DNA of 64,000 nt from Pardosa pseudoannulata (Eukaryota; Arthropoda; Arachnida; Araneae; Lycosidae): assembly GCA_032207245.1 (NCBI GenBank), contig CM063509.1, positions 105,593,021-105,657,020 of the forward strand. Direction: 5' to 3'. The translations under genes and the position numbers were made by a program. Shown here in pieces: positions 11,623 to 24,456 of this stretch (its first letter is position 1; each line of letters starts with the position of its first letter). Under the pieces are notes generated by a model that was not told the DNA's origin, ran no database searches, and saw only the letters and a program-made list of their open reading frames with translations.

Positions 11623-12024
11623 CCGCCTAACGACGTCTAAATGGGTAGGGTGCTGTTCTTCGGTACCGGAACTCGAGCTATTGCTCATATTTCACGGTTT
11701 TTTAAGGGTGCCGCACTCTGCCCTTTTTTTATTTAACGTTGACACGCCCTGCCCATTTTTTCCTTTTCAAATTTATATAAATATTGAAACAATTAAAAAT
11801 TGAAAAAGTGCTTTTTTTACATAAAACATGATTTTTTATTCTAAAAAGTGCCCTTTTTTTAAATCTCCTGCCCCTTTTTGAAAACTATGTGAACACAAAC
11901 TCGAGTTTTCAATTGTCATGGATGTTCGTAGTCATTAGTAATCAGCTTTAAGCAGTAGGTTCCAGTCTCATTGCCCTCGTATAGCAAAACAGTCAACCAT
12001 AGCACTCTCAACCAAACAATCCTA
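11623..12024 (+). mobile_element. SINE (main family) interrupted by a 220-bp insertion
   Basis: The SINE head ('gtagggtgctgttcttcggt', 'taccgga') ends at 11677. The body and tail resume at 11898 with 'catggatgttcgtagtcatt' and 'taagcagtaggttccag'. The break is bounded by direct copies of AACTCGAG, marking a clean insertion. The box B region is degraded on this copy. Confidence 0.8.
11678..11897. mobile_element. Unclassified insertion with 8-bp target duplication, hAT-like
   Basis: The 220-bp insert is flanked by AACTCGAG (11670-11677 and 11898-11905). Its ends show only loose inversion: 'tgctcatatttcac' against the reverse complement of 'gtgaaca'-type sequence, followed in each case by T-rich and 'gccc' stretches. 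Eight-bp duplication fits hAT. 'cccttttt' runs recur inside it. Confidence 0.6.
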
Positions 12025-12138
12025 CTTTATCGCTAGTAAATTACTGAAATAAAAGGAAAATATCTGATTGTGTAAATGTATACAAAATCTAAACTTTCAT
12101 TGTAAATGGAAATATGACGCTTAATTTTCAATAAAATA

Positions 12139-13830
12139 CAGTAATACCCGCTTAAGAATATTTTTAAGGGGCCAAGAAATTAAAATGTCTTAAGCAGGAA
12201 AACTTGTGCATTAAGAAAAATATTTTACCTAATATTAATTTATTTTTCACCTCTAAATATGTTTTCATAGATATAACGTGCTATTTTATAATTAAGAACA
12301 AATTTGGGAATTATTGTTTAATTTATGATGTCTCTTTTCGAAACATCTAAAATTTAACCTCAACCAAAAATAATTTAATAATTTTCAACGTTAATCCTTA
12401 GCGGACAGTGGTTTCGCAATGAGACCACATTTAAATATCTTAATTTTTTCTTTACTTTTGTAGACATATGAATGGTTTTTTCAATTTTTTATGTTTTGAC
12501 AATTTAAACCTTAATATATGACAGCACTACATTTAATTTATTTTTTTTCTTTTGGAATATATGTAATTAAACTTTCAGTACCTGGAAAGTCAGTAATTGG
12601 ATTTTTCTGACTAATAACTTCAAATAAAAGTATCTACCAAACAACACTTATAAATCGTTAAGTTATTTATTAAACTATTTTTTAAGCTATTTATTTATTA
12701 TACTATTTAATAAGCTATTTATTTATTATACTATTTGCTTAACTGTTTATTTATTATACTGTTTGTTAAGCTATTTATTATGCTGTTTATTAAGCTATTT
12801 ATTTATTATACTGCTTATTATACCATTTATTTATTATGCTGTTTATTATATTATTTATTTATTATACTGTTTGTTAAGGTATATATTTATTATACTATTT
12901 TTAAGTTATTTATATATTATACAATCTATTAAGCTATTTATTTATTATACTATTTGTTAAGCTATTTATTTATTGTACTATTTGTTAAACTTTTTATTTA
13001 TTGTACTATTTTAAGGATAGTTATTTATTGTTCTTACAATATAATTAAAATTTTAAGAAGTATTATATTCACGCTGTACAAGACACCGACGTACAAGGGG
13101 AGTACGTCACGCTGTACAAGGGGAGGGTTTTATCAGTTTAACTACCTCTCAAACCCTCCTAAAGGTATGCCCCTCTAAGAAATGTTGAGAAAAAATTTTA
13201 TATATTTTACATTCATAAGGTTCATAGATAACATTTATAAACTAATTTCATTAAATTCCAAAGAATTTATGTTCGTGACCTTCAAAAGGTTAAGGGAAAG
13301 TCAGGTACAGATATAGACTGAAAGAAACTAGAAATGATATAATTATAAAAATTTACATTAATATATTTCTAAAAATTCCTGTTTGACCTCTTTGCAACAG
13401 ATTTATTATTATAATTTAAAATTTTCATCCTTGTCTGGGATGGTTTGTAAAAAGAATCAAATTAACTTTGCTTATAAAAGTTTGTATATGTTGTGCCTTA
13501 CAAGCAGAGTGTCAGAATTAACTAATTTCTAAGAACTGTTATTATAATGATTGTAGAAGTGATATTTTTTATGTTCTCTGCAATCATTTAATTTTCCTAG
13601 AAATATATCTTTTGTATCTCTTTTTGTTAAAAAGTTAATCAAACCTCAATGAAATGGAAATGAAGATTTGGAGTAAATAAAACTTCCTATTCGGGAAAAT
13701 GTTGAAAAGTTAAACTTTTTAAACGAAGATCTTTACAATTATAACTATATGAATAAACTGGGACTAGAGAAAAAGAACGTTTTAAGCGAGAAATCGTCTT
13801 AAAAGGGAACTTCTTAAGCGGGTTTCACTG
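12139..13830. mobile_element. Tigger/pogo-type element, 1.7 kb, no transposase left
   Basis: The ends are CAGTAATACCCGCTTAAG at the left and CTTAAGCGGGTTTCACTG at the right, which are inverted repeats differing at only a few positions. TA lies on both sides (12137-12138 and 13831-13832). Subterminal 'cttaagcagg' and 'ttttaagcgag' copies recur. TA duplication and CAGT ends with cttaag-type repeats fit Tigger/pogo. Within it I see no transposase frame. It contains the minisatellite at 12650-13045. Confidence 0.8.
12650..13045. repeat. Minisatellite, ~28-bp unit
   Basis: The unit 'agctatttatttattatac' plus 'tatttgttaa' is repeated about 13 times with variants. It creates long hydrophobic open frames in several phases (for example 12735-12932 and 12763-12960), which are artefacts of the repeat. 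It lies inside the Tigger-type element. Confidence 0.9.
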
Positions 13831-14402
13831 TATTATTACTAAATCAAGGCTTTATAAAACATATTGACGCTACTTTTTAAAGTGATGATTTCTGAACGAA
13901 AAACATTTTCAAACACGGAACTAGCTTAAAAGCACTTTGCATCGTTGCGTATCAAATAAATCAAACATGGCTTCCTTTCTGAAATGTTTTAGCAACCCGT
14001 TTCTTTTCTCTTCGCTCATATTTTAATCAGAGTTGCAACTATCACTGCTAGAAACTTCCTGGTCTCTCTTTGTTCCCTCGGTTATTTTCTGTCAGCAAGC
14101 GCATTTGAGTCAATCAAGCTACTTTCATTTCTGTGTAATTAATTATAATTTCGAAAATGCTTCCCTCCGTGTTAATTTAATATATCTTGATATTACTTTC
14201 ACTAAACATTTACCTTGTTCAAAGAATCTGTTTTATTTGGAGACACTCTACAAGGATAATGGGCTTTCAAACACACCCCTCTTTTGTGCGGGTGCAAATT
14301 TATCAATTTTCTATTTTCTTTCTTTTTTCTTGTTTTAGTATGGGAGTGGTTGACAGGATTATTTTTCGTGTCTTGAAAGTTTATTATTACAAACACAAAT
14401 TA
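13831..14402. other. Unclassified sequence, overlapping open frames of no known family
   Basis: Frames at 14033-14338 (101 codons) and 14187-14432 show no recognisable domain and low-complexity composition. I treat them as chance. Confidence 0.4.
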
Positions 14403-17045
14403 TTTAAAGGGACTGTAAAACTAACTCCATAATACCTTTAAAGTTTTTTTAAAGTTATCTGACATTTTTAAAATTTAAAAAATTTAAAACCTGTTGAAAA
14501 GTTGAAATTAAAAAGAATCCTTTATCAAGATATAAAAAATATATAGCTTGGATTTTTATAATTCCGGGTTACAGAAAAAAAATAACTAGTTTCTTTTTGA
14601 TTTGATAAAAATAATTAGTGTCTACCTATTTCTCTCTATATATTTCTATTATTTCAATATACGCGTGCGCGCACGCGTTTGTTTGTGGTGTGCGTGTATG
14701 GTAGAAATTTATGATGATCGACAGATGAGAAAGAAAGAAAAAGGAAAAATTCTTTAAAGGGGCAATTTCATTCTGTAAACCTAAAGCTTTAAAGAAATCT
14801 AAAATTTTAAAAAATATTGAAAAATTGAAATTTAGAAATTTTTTTATTAAGGTATAAAACAATATCACTTGCAGTTTTACAATTCCGGGTTACAGAAAAA
14901 AATAATAAGTTTCTATTTGATTTGATAAAAATAAGTTTCTATTTGATTTGATAAAAATAATTAGTTTCTACCTATTTCTCTCTATATATTTCTATTATTT
15001 CAATATATGCGTGCGCGTTCGCGTTTGTGTGTATGTGTGTGTGTGCGTGTACGGTAGAAATTTATGATGATCGACAGATGAGAAAGAAAGAAAAAGGAAA
15101 AATTGTTTAAAGGGGCAATTTCATTTTGAAAACCTAAAGCTTTAAAGGAATCTGAAATTTTAATTTTCATTATCATTCAACATTTTTTAAAATTTTAAAA
15201 ATGTTGAAAAATTGAAATTTTAAAAAATATTTATTAAGGTATAAAAAATATCTCTTGCAATTTTATAATTCCGGGTTACAGAAAAAAAAATAATTAGTTT
15301 CTATTTGATATAAAATAATTAGTTTCTACCTATTTCTATACATATATTTCTATTATTTCTATATACGTGCGTGCGAGTGCGTGTATAGTAGAAATTGTTG
15401 ATGATCCACAGATGAGAACGAAAGAAAAGAGGAAAAATTGTTTAAAGGGCCGATTTCATTCTGTAAACCTAAAGCTTTAAAGGAATCTGAATTTTTAATT
15501 TTTTTTAAATTTTAAAAATGTTGAAAAATTAAAATTTTAAAAAAGTCTTTATTGAGTTATAAAAATAGCGCTTGCATTTTTATAATTCCGGGTTACAGAA
15601 AAAAATAATTAGTTTTTATTTCATATAAAATAATTAGTTTCTACCTATTTCTATACATATATTTCTATTATTTCTATTGTAACAATCCGTTACATGACCC
15701 TAAAGAAAGAGGAGCGGAAGGTGACCTTTAGTAGCGGACAATTACGGTTAGCGGCAGGTAGAAACGGGTGGTCTAACAATACCCGTTGTGTACTAGGTCC
15801 CGGACTTAATTGAAAACTGTCCGTGTGCTTGAGCCAGCTCGTCTGAGACTTTGTGAGACTGTCGAGTGAAAAGACTCGGTGAAATGATTGTGAATAATTA
15901 CAGTGCCACATGTGTGCCCATTAGCGGTAGCGAAAAAGGCAATTAAGTTGTTTGGGTCGGCTGATTTAAAGACGGCTTTTCGGCCACATATGGGAAAGAA
16001 ACAGCTGATTCAGGCGGGAAATGACCGCAAGATTGCATCATTCTGCTTCTGGAAGTTTCCCGAAGAATCGCGTAAGGGGAACCGGGACCGCTATAAAAGA
16101 AGAGTGGCGGAGCCAAGATGGGGCTTTTTTCTTCTTGAAGCTTCTTATTGAGAGTTGCTTTTAGAGCTGTTGTGTAGAGCTCGAGAGGAGCCCGCTCGTC
16201 TCTCCGATTTCCGGAGTTTGCTTGATTAGAGACTGCCAACGTCTCTGTTTGCTAAGAAGTGGACCTTAGACTTGGGAATCCCATTCCCGTTATTTTGTTA
16301 TTTTTTTTTCTACTTCGTGTATAGAAGTAGGTAACCGAGAATGAACCTTGCTCTCATTTTGGATCGTCTTGCATCCCGAGTTTCCTTCACGAACCCCAGC
16401 GTGATAGGCACTCTGAGCTTTCGAACCTTGGTGTGAAAGCCGACTGTACTAAGGTCATAGTACTATAGGACTGTACTAAGTACATAGGACTGTACTAAGG
16501 TCAGCCCTAAGGTCATAGTGTCCGCGTTTCGCACCGGCACTAATTAGCGAACTGTTCCAGTGATTTAGAAGACCTAGCCACATTGTACCCAGGCATCGTA
16601 ATTGTGTGAATGATATCTCAGCACGAGATCTCAGAATATTTAGAAATCTACTGAACCTGTAAATAGCTGTACATAATTTATTCACCTGAATAAAATATTT
16701 AGTCTAGATTAAACATTTTTCTAGACTGTTTCATTGATGGCTTAGCCTACCATATCTCCAGTACGTTACAATATATATATTTGGGATGAGCATGCGTACG
16801 AGTGTTTGTATAGTAGAAACTGATGATAATCAATATTCATGATGATCGACAGATGAGAAGGAAAGAAAATAGGAATGATTGTTTAAAGAGGCGATTTCAT
16901 TCTCTAAACCTAAAGCTTTAATGAAATCTGAAATTTTGATTTTTAAAAATTTAAAAATTTTATAAAGTTGAAATTTAAAAATGTTCTTTATTAAGATATA
17001 AAAAATATCGCTTGGATTATTATAATTCCGGATTACAGAAAAAAA
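14403..17045. repeat. Tandem array of a ~320-390 bp unit, split by a probable solo LTR
   Basis: 'attccgggttacagaaaa' recurs near 14561, 14881, 15268 and 15585, and as 'attccggattacag' near 17026. 'gatgatcgacagatgagaa' and 'cctaaagctttaa' recur once per unit. The interval between the last two is 1441 bp; removing the 1093-bp insertion gives about 348 bp, so the array was continuous before the insertion. Each unit carries a TG/CG-rich tract; in the first it forms the palindrome ACGCGTGCGCGCACGCGT (14661-14678). Confidence 0.85.
15678..16770 (+). mobile_element. Probable solo LTR (~1.09 kb)
   Basis: The segment begins TGTAACAATCCGTTACATGA and ends CCAGTACGTTACA, giving the short TG...CA inversion TGTAAC/GTTACA typical of LTRs. 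It is clearly GC-richer than the array it interrupts. A TATA-like 'gctataaaagaaga' lies near 16091 and a polyadenylation signal AATAAA near 16690, the expected order for U3, R and U5. A 13-bp element 'ggactgtactaag' recurs in 16440-16500. I see no second LTR or internal genes. A target duplication is not clear because the flanks are AT repeats. Confidence 0.65.
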
Positions 17046-17125
17046 AATGTAATTCTTTTCTATAAAAAAATTAGTTTATTTGTAAATTAAGAATTATTTT
17101 GCTGATAACTGAATTTGTTTTTGCT

Positions 17126-17128
<3 letters not shown>

Positions 17129-17191
<63 letters not shown>
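17129..17191. repeat. Compound microsatellite (TA)n(TG)n
   Basis: About 28 bp of TA followed by about 30 bp of TG. Confidence 0.97.
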
Positions 17192-17873
<682 letters not shown>

Positions 17874-17879
17874 TTTACT

Positions 17880-20860
17880 GAGAACTGTTAGTGTCATTAA
17901 ATGGGCATTAAAACTTATAAAATTAGGATTAAAATATCGCTTTTAGTTCTGCGCACATAAAAATTGAAAGTAGAACAGTGCTCTTAAAATGGCGAATAAT
18001 CATAGTAAGCTGGTAAACAAAATCATTACCAGCTATATAGAGGCGTCTGCCTCAACCATCGCACACAAAAGAGATTTATTAATTTTATTAAATTTACATT
18101 AAAACTTATAAAATTATGATTAAAAATCTCCTTTGGATCTGCGTAGGCAAAAATTCAAAGTCGAATATTCCTCTCAAAATGGGGAACAATCATAGTAAGC
18201 TGGTAAACAAAATCATTACCAGCAGTATAGGCGTCTTCCTCAACCACTGTATACAAAAGAGATTTATTAATGTTATTAAATTTACATTGAAATTTAAAAA
18301 AGTATGATTCAAAATCTCATTTGGCTCTGTGTAGGCAAAAATTCAAAATCGAACATTGATCTCAAAATGGGGAACAATCATAGTAAGCTGGTAAACAAAA
18401 TCATTACCAGCAGTATAGGCGTCTTCCTCAACCACTGTATACAAAAGAGATTTATTAATGTTATTAAATTTACATTAAAACTTATAAAATTATGATTAAA
18501 AATCTCCTTTGGATCTGCGTAGGCAAAAATTCAAAGTAGAACAGTGCTCTAAAAACGAAGAACAATCACAGTATATTAGGAAACAAAATTCTTACTAGCT
18601 GTGGAAGCATTTGCCTCAATCTCCATATACAAATCAAATTTATTAATGTTATTAAATTTACTTAAAATTTATAAAATTATGATTAAAAATGTCCTTTGAC
18701 TCTGAGTAGGCAAAAATTCAAAGTAGAACAGTGCTCTCAAAATGGCGAACAATCCTAATATATTGGTAAACAAAATCATTACCAGCTGCAGAGGCGTCTA
18801 CATCAACCTCTGCATACAAAAGAGATTTATGAATGTTATTAAATTTACTTAAAATTTATAAAATTATGATTAAAAATCTCCTCTGCGTAGGCAAAAATTC
18901 AAAGAAGAACAGTGCCTTCAAAATGGCGAACTATCACAGTCTATAAGGAAGCAAAATTATTAAAAGCTGTGGAGGCATTTACCTCAATCTCCATATACAA
19001 AGGAGATTTATTAATGTTATTAAATTTACATTAAAACTTATAAAATTATGATTAAAAATCTCCTTTGGATCTGAGTAGGCAAAAATTCAAAGTAGAACAG
19101 TGCTCTCAAAATGGCGAACAATCAAAGTATATTTTAAACAAAATCATTACCAGCTGCAGAGGCGTCTACCTCAACCTCTGCATACAAAAGAGATTTATTA
19201 ATGCTATTAATTTACATTAAAACTTATAAAATTATGATTAAAAATCTCCTTTGCCCTGAGTAGGCAAAAATTCAAAGAAGAACAGTGATATTAAAATGGC
19301 GAACAATCATAGTATACTGGAAAACAAAATCATTACCAGCATTAGGGGCGTCTGCCTCAACCAAAACTCAGACCACTTCCGCATACAAAAGAGATTCATG
19401 AATGTTATTAAATTAACTTAAAATTTATAAAATTATGATTAAAAATCTCCTCTCTGTATAGGCAAAAATTCAAAGAAGAACAGTGCCCTTAAAATGGCGA
19501 ACTATCACAATATATTAGGAAACAAAATCATTAGTAGCTGAAGAGGCATTTGCCTCAATCTCCATATAAAAAGGAGATTTATTAATGTTAATAAATTTAC
19601 ATTAAAACTTATAAAATCATGATTAAAAATCTCCTTTGGATCTGCGTAGGCAAAAATTCAAAGTAGAACAGTGCTCTCAAAATGGCGAACAATCAAGTAT
19701 AGTGGTAAACAAAATCATTACCAGCAGTAGAGGCGTCTGCTTCAACCAAAACTCAGCCAAACAAAAGAGATTTATGAATGTTATTAAATTTACTTAAAAT
19801 TTATGAGATTATGATTAAAAATCTCTTCTCTGCGTAGGCAAAAATTCAAAGTAGAACAGTGCTCTCAAAATGGCGAACAATCACAGTATATTGGTAAACA
19901 AAATTCTTACTAGCTGTGGAAGCATTTGCCTCAATCTCCATATACAAAGGAGTTTTATTAATGTTATTAAATTTACATTAAAACTTATAAAATTATGATT
20001 AAAAGCTCCTTTGGATCTGCGTAGGAAAAAAATCATAGTAGAACAGTGCTCTCAAAATGGCGAACAATCAAGTATATTGGTAAACAAAATCATTACCAGC
20101 TGCAGAGGCGTCTACATCAACCTCTGCATACAAAAGAGATTTATTTCTATTATTAAATTTACATTGAAATTTAAGAAATATGAATCAAAATCTTTTTGGA
20201 TCTGAGTATGCAAAAATTCAAAGTAGAACAGTGCTCTCAAAACGAAGAACAATCACAGTATATTGTTAAACAAAATCATTACCAGCAGTAGAGGCGTCTG
20301 CCTCAACCAAAACTCAGCCAACCTCCGAATACAAAATAAATTTATGAATGTTATTAAATTTACTTCAAATTTATAAAATTATGATTAAAATTGTCCTCTC
20401 TGCGTAGGCAAAAATTCAAAGAAGAACAGTGTCTTCAAAATGGCGAACTATCACAAGAACAAAATTTATTTTTGCTGTCAATGTTGCCTCAATCTCCATA
20501 TACGATTTATTAATGTTATTAAATTTACATTAAAATTTATAAAATTATGATTAAAAATCTCCTTTGGTTATCGTAATCAAAATAAAGTAGAACTTCTAAA
20601 ATCAAAAATCTAAGAACAAAATCATTTATTGCAGAGGCGTTACTCAACCTCTGCATACAAAAGAGATTTATGAATGTTATTAAATTTACTTAAAATTTAT
20701 AAAATTATGATTAAAAATGTCCTTTGGCTCTGAGTAGGCAAAAATTCAAAGTATCACAGTGCTGTCAAAATGGCGAACAATCAGAGTATATTGGTAAACA
20801 AAATCATTACTAGCTGCAGAGGCGTCCGCCTTAACCTTCACACACAAAAATATTACTATA
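17880..20860. repeat. 188-bp satellite array, ~16 monomers
   Basis: The marker 'atgattaaaaatctc' recurs near 18116, 18304, 18492, 18677, 18865, 19047, 19235, 19435, 19620, 19810, 19998, 20181, 20381, 20538 and 20710, a step of about 185-200 bp. Each monomer carries 'tcaaaatggcgaacaatca' or a variant and two hairpins: CTGGTAA...TTACCAG and GAGGC-gtct-GCCTC. Two monomer types seem to alternate ('gaggcgtctgcctc' and 'gaggcatttgcctc'). Monomers near 20540-20640 are shortened. The array ends in AT-rich sequence at about 20860. Confidence 0.95.
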
Positions 20861-21235
20861 AAAATATTTCTATTCGCTCCATTATGACATCAAACAGCAC
20901 GTCAAAAATAATAAAGACGGGTAATGACCAAAACATAAATGCATTTGTCGAGGGGTCGTTACATATGTCCCTCTCCTCATAGAGATGATCTCAGACGATA
21001 AAACGAACACTCTCTTCCCCGCAAGCACCCCCTAGGGATCTCAATTAGCGGATGGGGGTGCTCTGCCTCGATGGGGAGGTCAGACACGGTTTCCGTTATA
21101 CAATGAGTGTGGAAGGTAGCGTATAGATTCACTGGGTAGGATTTATTAGAACATAATATCCCCAAATATAACGGAGGAAACAAGGCTTTTACTGGTCTTC
21201 TCTAAGGGCCGAGAAAAAAGGGAAGTTTACATTCT
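20861..21235. other. GC-richer segment of unknown origin
   Basis: Bases 20940-21200 are noticeably less AT-rich than both sides. A 68-codon minus frame at 20977-21183 has no recognisable motif. No terminal repeats were found. It could be single-copy sequence or an unrecognised insertion. Confidence 0.4.
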
Positions 21236-23200
21236 TTAGGAAATTGTTGGTATCTCTTATCAGAAAGTATATGCTTAGATGAATGCTATCAATGTTACCA
21301 ATCTATTCATCCCTCGAATTTTACTTATTATTTAATCCTCTTTTTCTGAAAAATAAAAAATAAAATACTTAGAAGCTATCGTAATCAAATATAAGAGTAC
21401 TTCTAAACTCAAAATATGTCAAGAACAGAAATTCTATTTTACCTGCGTGTACTTATATACTGAAATGCACGAAAAAGAAATAAATGCTAATAAAATATGA
21501 AAGCTTACACACAAATAGCATACTAGTACACAGTGCAATATACTCACATACAATTAAAATATTATAGTGATGCACTGGAAGCAAAATTACTACACTGGAA
21601 AAAAAGCTGAGTAAAAGTGATTTCTAGGATATTATTTTTAAAAGAACAATGTAGTTCTTTGTTTTTTCTTGAGACTGGCCTCAAATGAATTAAACTGGAA
21701 TTTTAAAATTTTCGTTGAAGTTTAAAAATGGAACACCAGTATGGAAAACTTGTATATATTTTTTTCTTAATAAGGCATTTCACTCTCTGCAAGATTAGAA
21801 AAAAAGATTATTTTTTCCAAAATATTTTGCAATAATATCTCAAAAACTCGTTTCCCTCAAAATGAAATGAAAGATTAACAAATATTTGTTTTCGGAATTT
21901 GGCAACAGGGAAAATTTAAAAAATCTGGAATTTATGTTCTTGTTATTATCACTATCTTATTGTGTAAATTTTTGTTTTGAAAGTAATGAAAGACTGGTAC
22001 CATAAATCTTCGAGGCTTTTGAAGATACTTATAAAATTTGCAATTAAAAATTCTGTTTCCTTTACCATCGCAGTTTAAATATATATCTTTGACTTTTTAG
22101 CTAACCACGATAAATAAATGAAAAGTTAGCAATAGAAATTTAAAGGAATAAAAAGTGGACTTGAAAATAAATAATAACAATTTAAAATCTGTCTCGCATA
22201 AATCCATTACTTTCTGTGATGTTTGGCAGTTAACTGATTTTATGAATATACTGGATGAAACTAAAAATTGGAAGAATTAAAACCTTCCACATGATTAATA
22301 TACACATAACACGTGTTAGAGACATGGTTGACTTAATCTAAAGCAGGAATTTTAATTCATAGTTGTGATCACTCATTGACTGAAAAATAAAAGATTTTTA
22401 TAAGAATAACTTTAAATTATTAACTTTAATTTAAATTCTTAATTATTTTAAAAGGTATTCTGTTGAAATTCATTGTATGAAAATGGTTTAATCATAACTG
22501 CAGCCAGTTAATATAGACAATTTGTCAAAATATGAATACTATATGCCCTTCCCATTATTTTCATGTACAAAAGTCATAGAAAACAATTTTCTTTTGAAAT
22601 AAAAAATTGATAAGTTGAGATGTGAATATTATTATATAAATTGAATATTACATGATTGATTATGCTCTTTGATTCAAACTTTAGTTGTAAATTAATAATA
22701 TTAATATATTATTAATACTAAACATATGATCTAATGTAAAATAATGAAATGAATTAAAATAGAAATAAAATGAATAAGTATGTATTAAGTGAATAAAAAA
22801 GATAAAATAAGATAATTAGATATGTATTAAGTGTTGGTATGTTTAGTGTTAATATTTTGTGCACACAATTCAATTAATGGTTATTTTTGACTTTTTACAA
22901 GTCCACTGTAAGAAATTCCATTCACAGATATTAAAGGAAATATATATTTAACCTTCTCAGTCATTTAACAGAACAATTTATATTGAATTATTAGACATAT
23001 CATGTAATTACATACAATAAACCGTAGTATGGTATTATGCGTTGGTTAAAACTCTATAAAACAAGATTATATTTAATCCAAAGTTAGTTATAACCGAGCA
23101 CTTTAAACCACCTAAATTATAGATTCATCTTTACTATGTTTTATTTGTTTTGGAACTACATTTTGCTGCCCGAGGTCTAAGAACTTTGCTTAACACGAGT
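21236..23200. other. AT-rich DNA with one copy of a dispersed repeat
   Basis: Bases 21664-21935 ('gagactggcctcaaatg' onward) match 23521-23770 at most positions, so a ~270-bp repeat is present twice. Elsewhere no gene or structure is seen. Confidence 0.55.
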
Positions 23201-23239
23201 TCGGTCACAGTCAATTTAGAAATTTTACTTACCTGTCTC

Positions 23240-23352
23240 TTCTAAGTCGTTTAATGGCTAACCACGATTAATCTCTATTTAAACGGAGAATTGCTTACCA
23301 CTATTGGTTGGAGCCATAGGTTAATCGTGGTTAGCGTTTAAACGACTTTAGG
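23240..23352. mobile_element. Palindromic foldback MITE, copy 1
   Basis: The arms read 'aagtcgtttaatggctaacc' and, inverted, 'ggttagcgtttaaacgactt', with a further inner match 'acgattaatc'. The hairpin covers almost the whole ~110 bp. Copies are at 23403 and 30491. Confidence 0.85.
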
Positions 23353-23402
23353 ATGATAAGTTTAATGTATTAGTTCTAACCGATTTAGAGTACTAGACTT
23401 TA

Positions 23403-23531
23403 GGGCCGGTTCACCAAAGTCGTCAAACGGCTAACCACGATTAATCTCTGTTTTAAACAGAATTGTATCTCATCAATTGTTGGCGTCATGGGTTAATTGT
23501 TAGCCGATTAAACGACTTTTGAGACTGGCCT
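23403..23531. mobile_element. Palindromic foldback MITE, copy 2
   Basis: The outer arms are 'gggccggttcaccaaagtcg' at the left and 'cgacttttgagactggcct' at the right, the latter decayed. The inner arms 'ggctaaccacgattaa' and 'ttaattgttagcc' match copies 1 and 3. It lies immediately before the second copy of the 270-bp dispersed repeat. Confidence 0.85.
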
Positions 23532-24456
23532 TTAAATGGATTAAACTGGACTTTTAAATTTTCAGTTAAAGCTTCAACATGAAATACCAAAATGAAAACT
23601 TACATTTTTTTTCTATATAGGATATTTCACACTCTTAGATACTGGAGAAGATTTTTTTCCCAAAATATTTTGCAATTATATCTCAAGAAATCATGTTTTC
23701 CAAAATGAAATCGAAGATTAACAACCACCCGTTTTGGAAATTTGGCAGCAGAGAAAATTAAAGATTAATCATCTTGGTATTTTTAATTAGAACAAGATTT
23801 TAGCTTTTATTACAAGATACACTTATTTTTATCCTGTTTAATTAATGTACTTATAATTAATAGAACTTTTGTGATTTGTTTAAGGATTACATTTTTCCAA
23901 TTATGATAGAACGAGAGCAAGAATGAATACATTAACTGAAATATGGCTTTAAACTTCGCTATCAAGATTATGTATCAATCATGTCATAAATTCCAGTGAA
24001 TGCATCTTATAAATTAAACAAGTCTGTTGATTATGATTGGTAAGTAGCATTTTCGATTATGTGAAATGAATGGTGAATATCTTGTTATTTACAGTTTTAA
24101 ATGAAGTGTGATTTTTTTATATTACGATGTCAATATGTATGAACTGTGCAAATAATTTTAAGACTATATTAAAGAACTTCTCAAATATGTTCTCTCTGGT
24201 AACTAAAATTTGATCAATTTTACCTTTTCTGTTAAAATAATTATATTCCAAATAATATCGGATAATTTTAATAAATAAGAAAAACTTGCTAAAATTGACT
24301 AACCCTTTGTTTGTGGAATATACTTGAGCAAAACGTGCCAAAAATGGAAAAAGGTTTTTTTCTTTAATTTTGTCTGTTATTATTATCAAAACATTAGAAA
24401 TATATTATTTTTGAAAAATAAATTTTAACGAAATAACTACTATTTTCAATATTTTC
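23532..24456. other. Dispersed-repeat copy, then AT-rich DNA
   Basis: 23521-23770 is the second copy of the repeat at 21664-21935. From 23770 to 24456 I see no gene; the 90-codon minus frame at 24117-24389 has no recognisable domain. Confidence 0.5.

Noticed and set aside
12735..13178. Overlapping 65-74 codon hydrophobic frames
   Set aside because: They are created by the 28-bp minisatellite, whose period leaves several phases open; the products are low-complexity.
17880..20860. CRISPR-like array
   Set aside because: The period is 188 bp, whole monomers are similar without unique spacers, and the genome is eukaryotic: this is a satellite.
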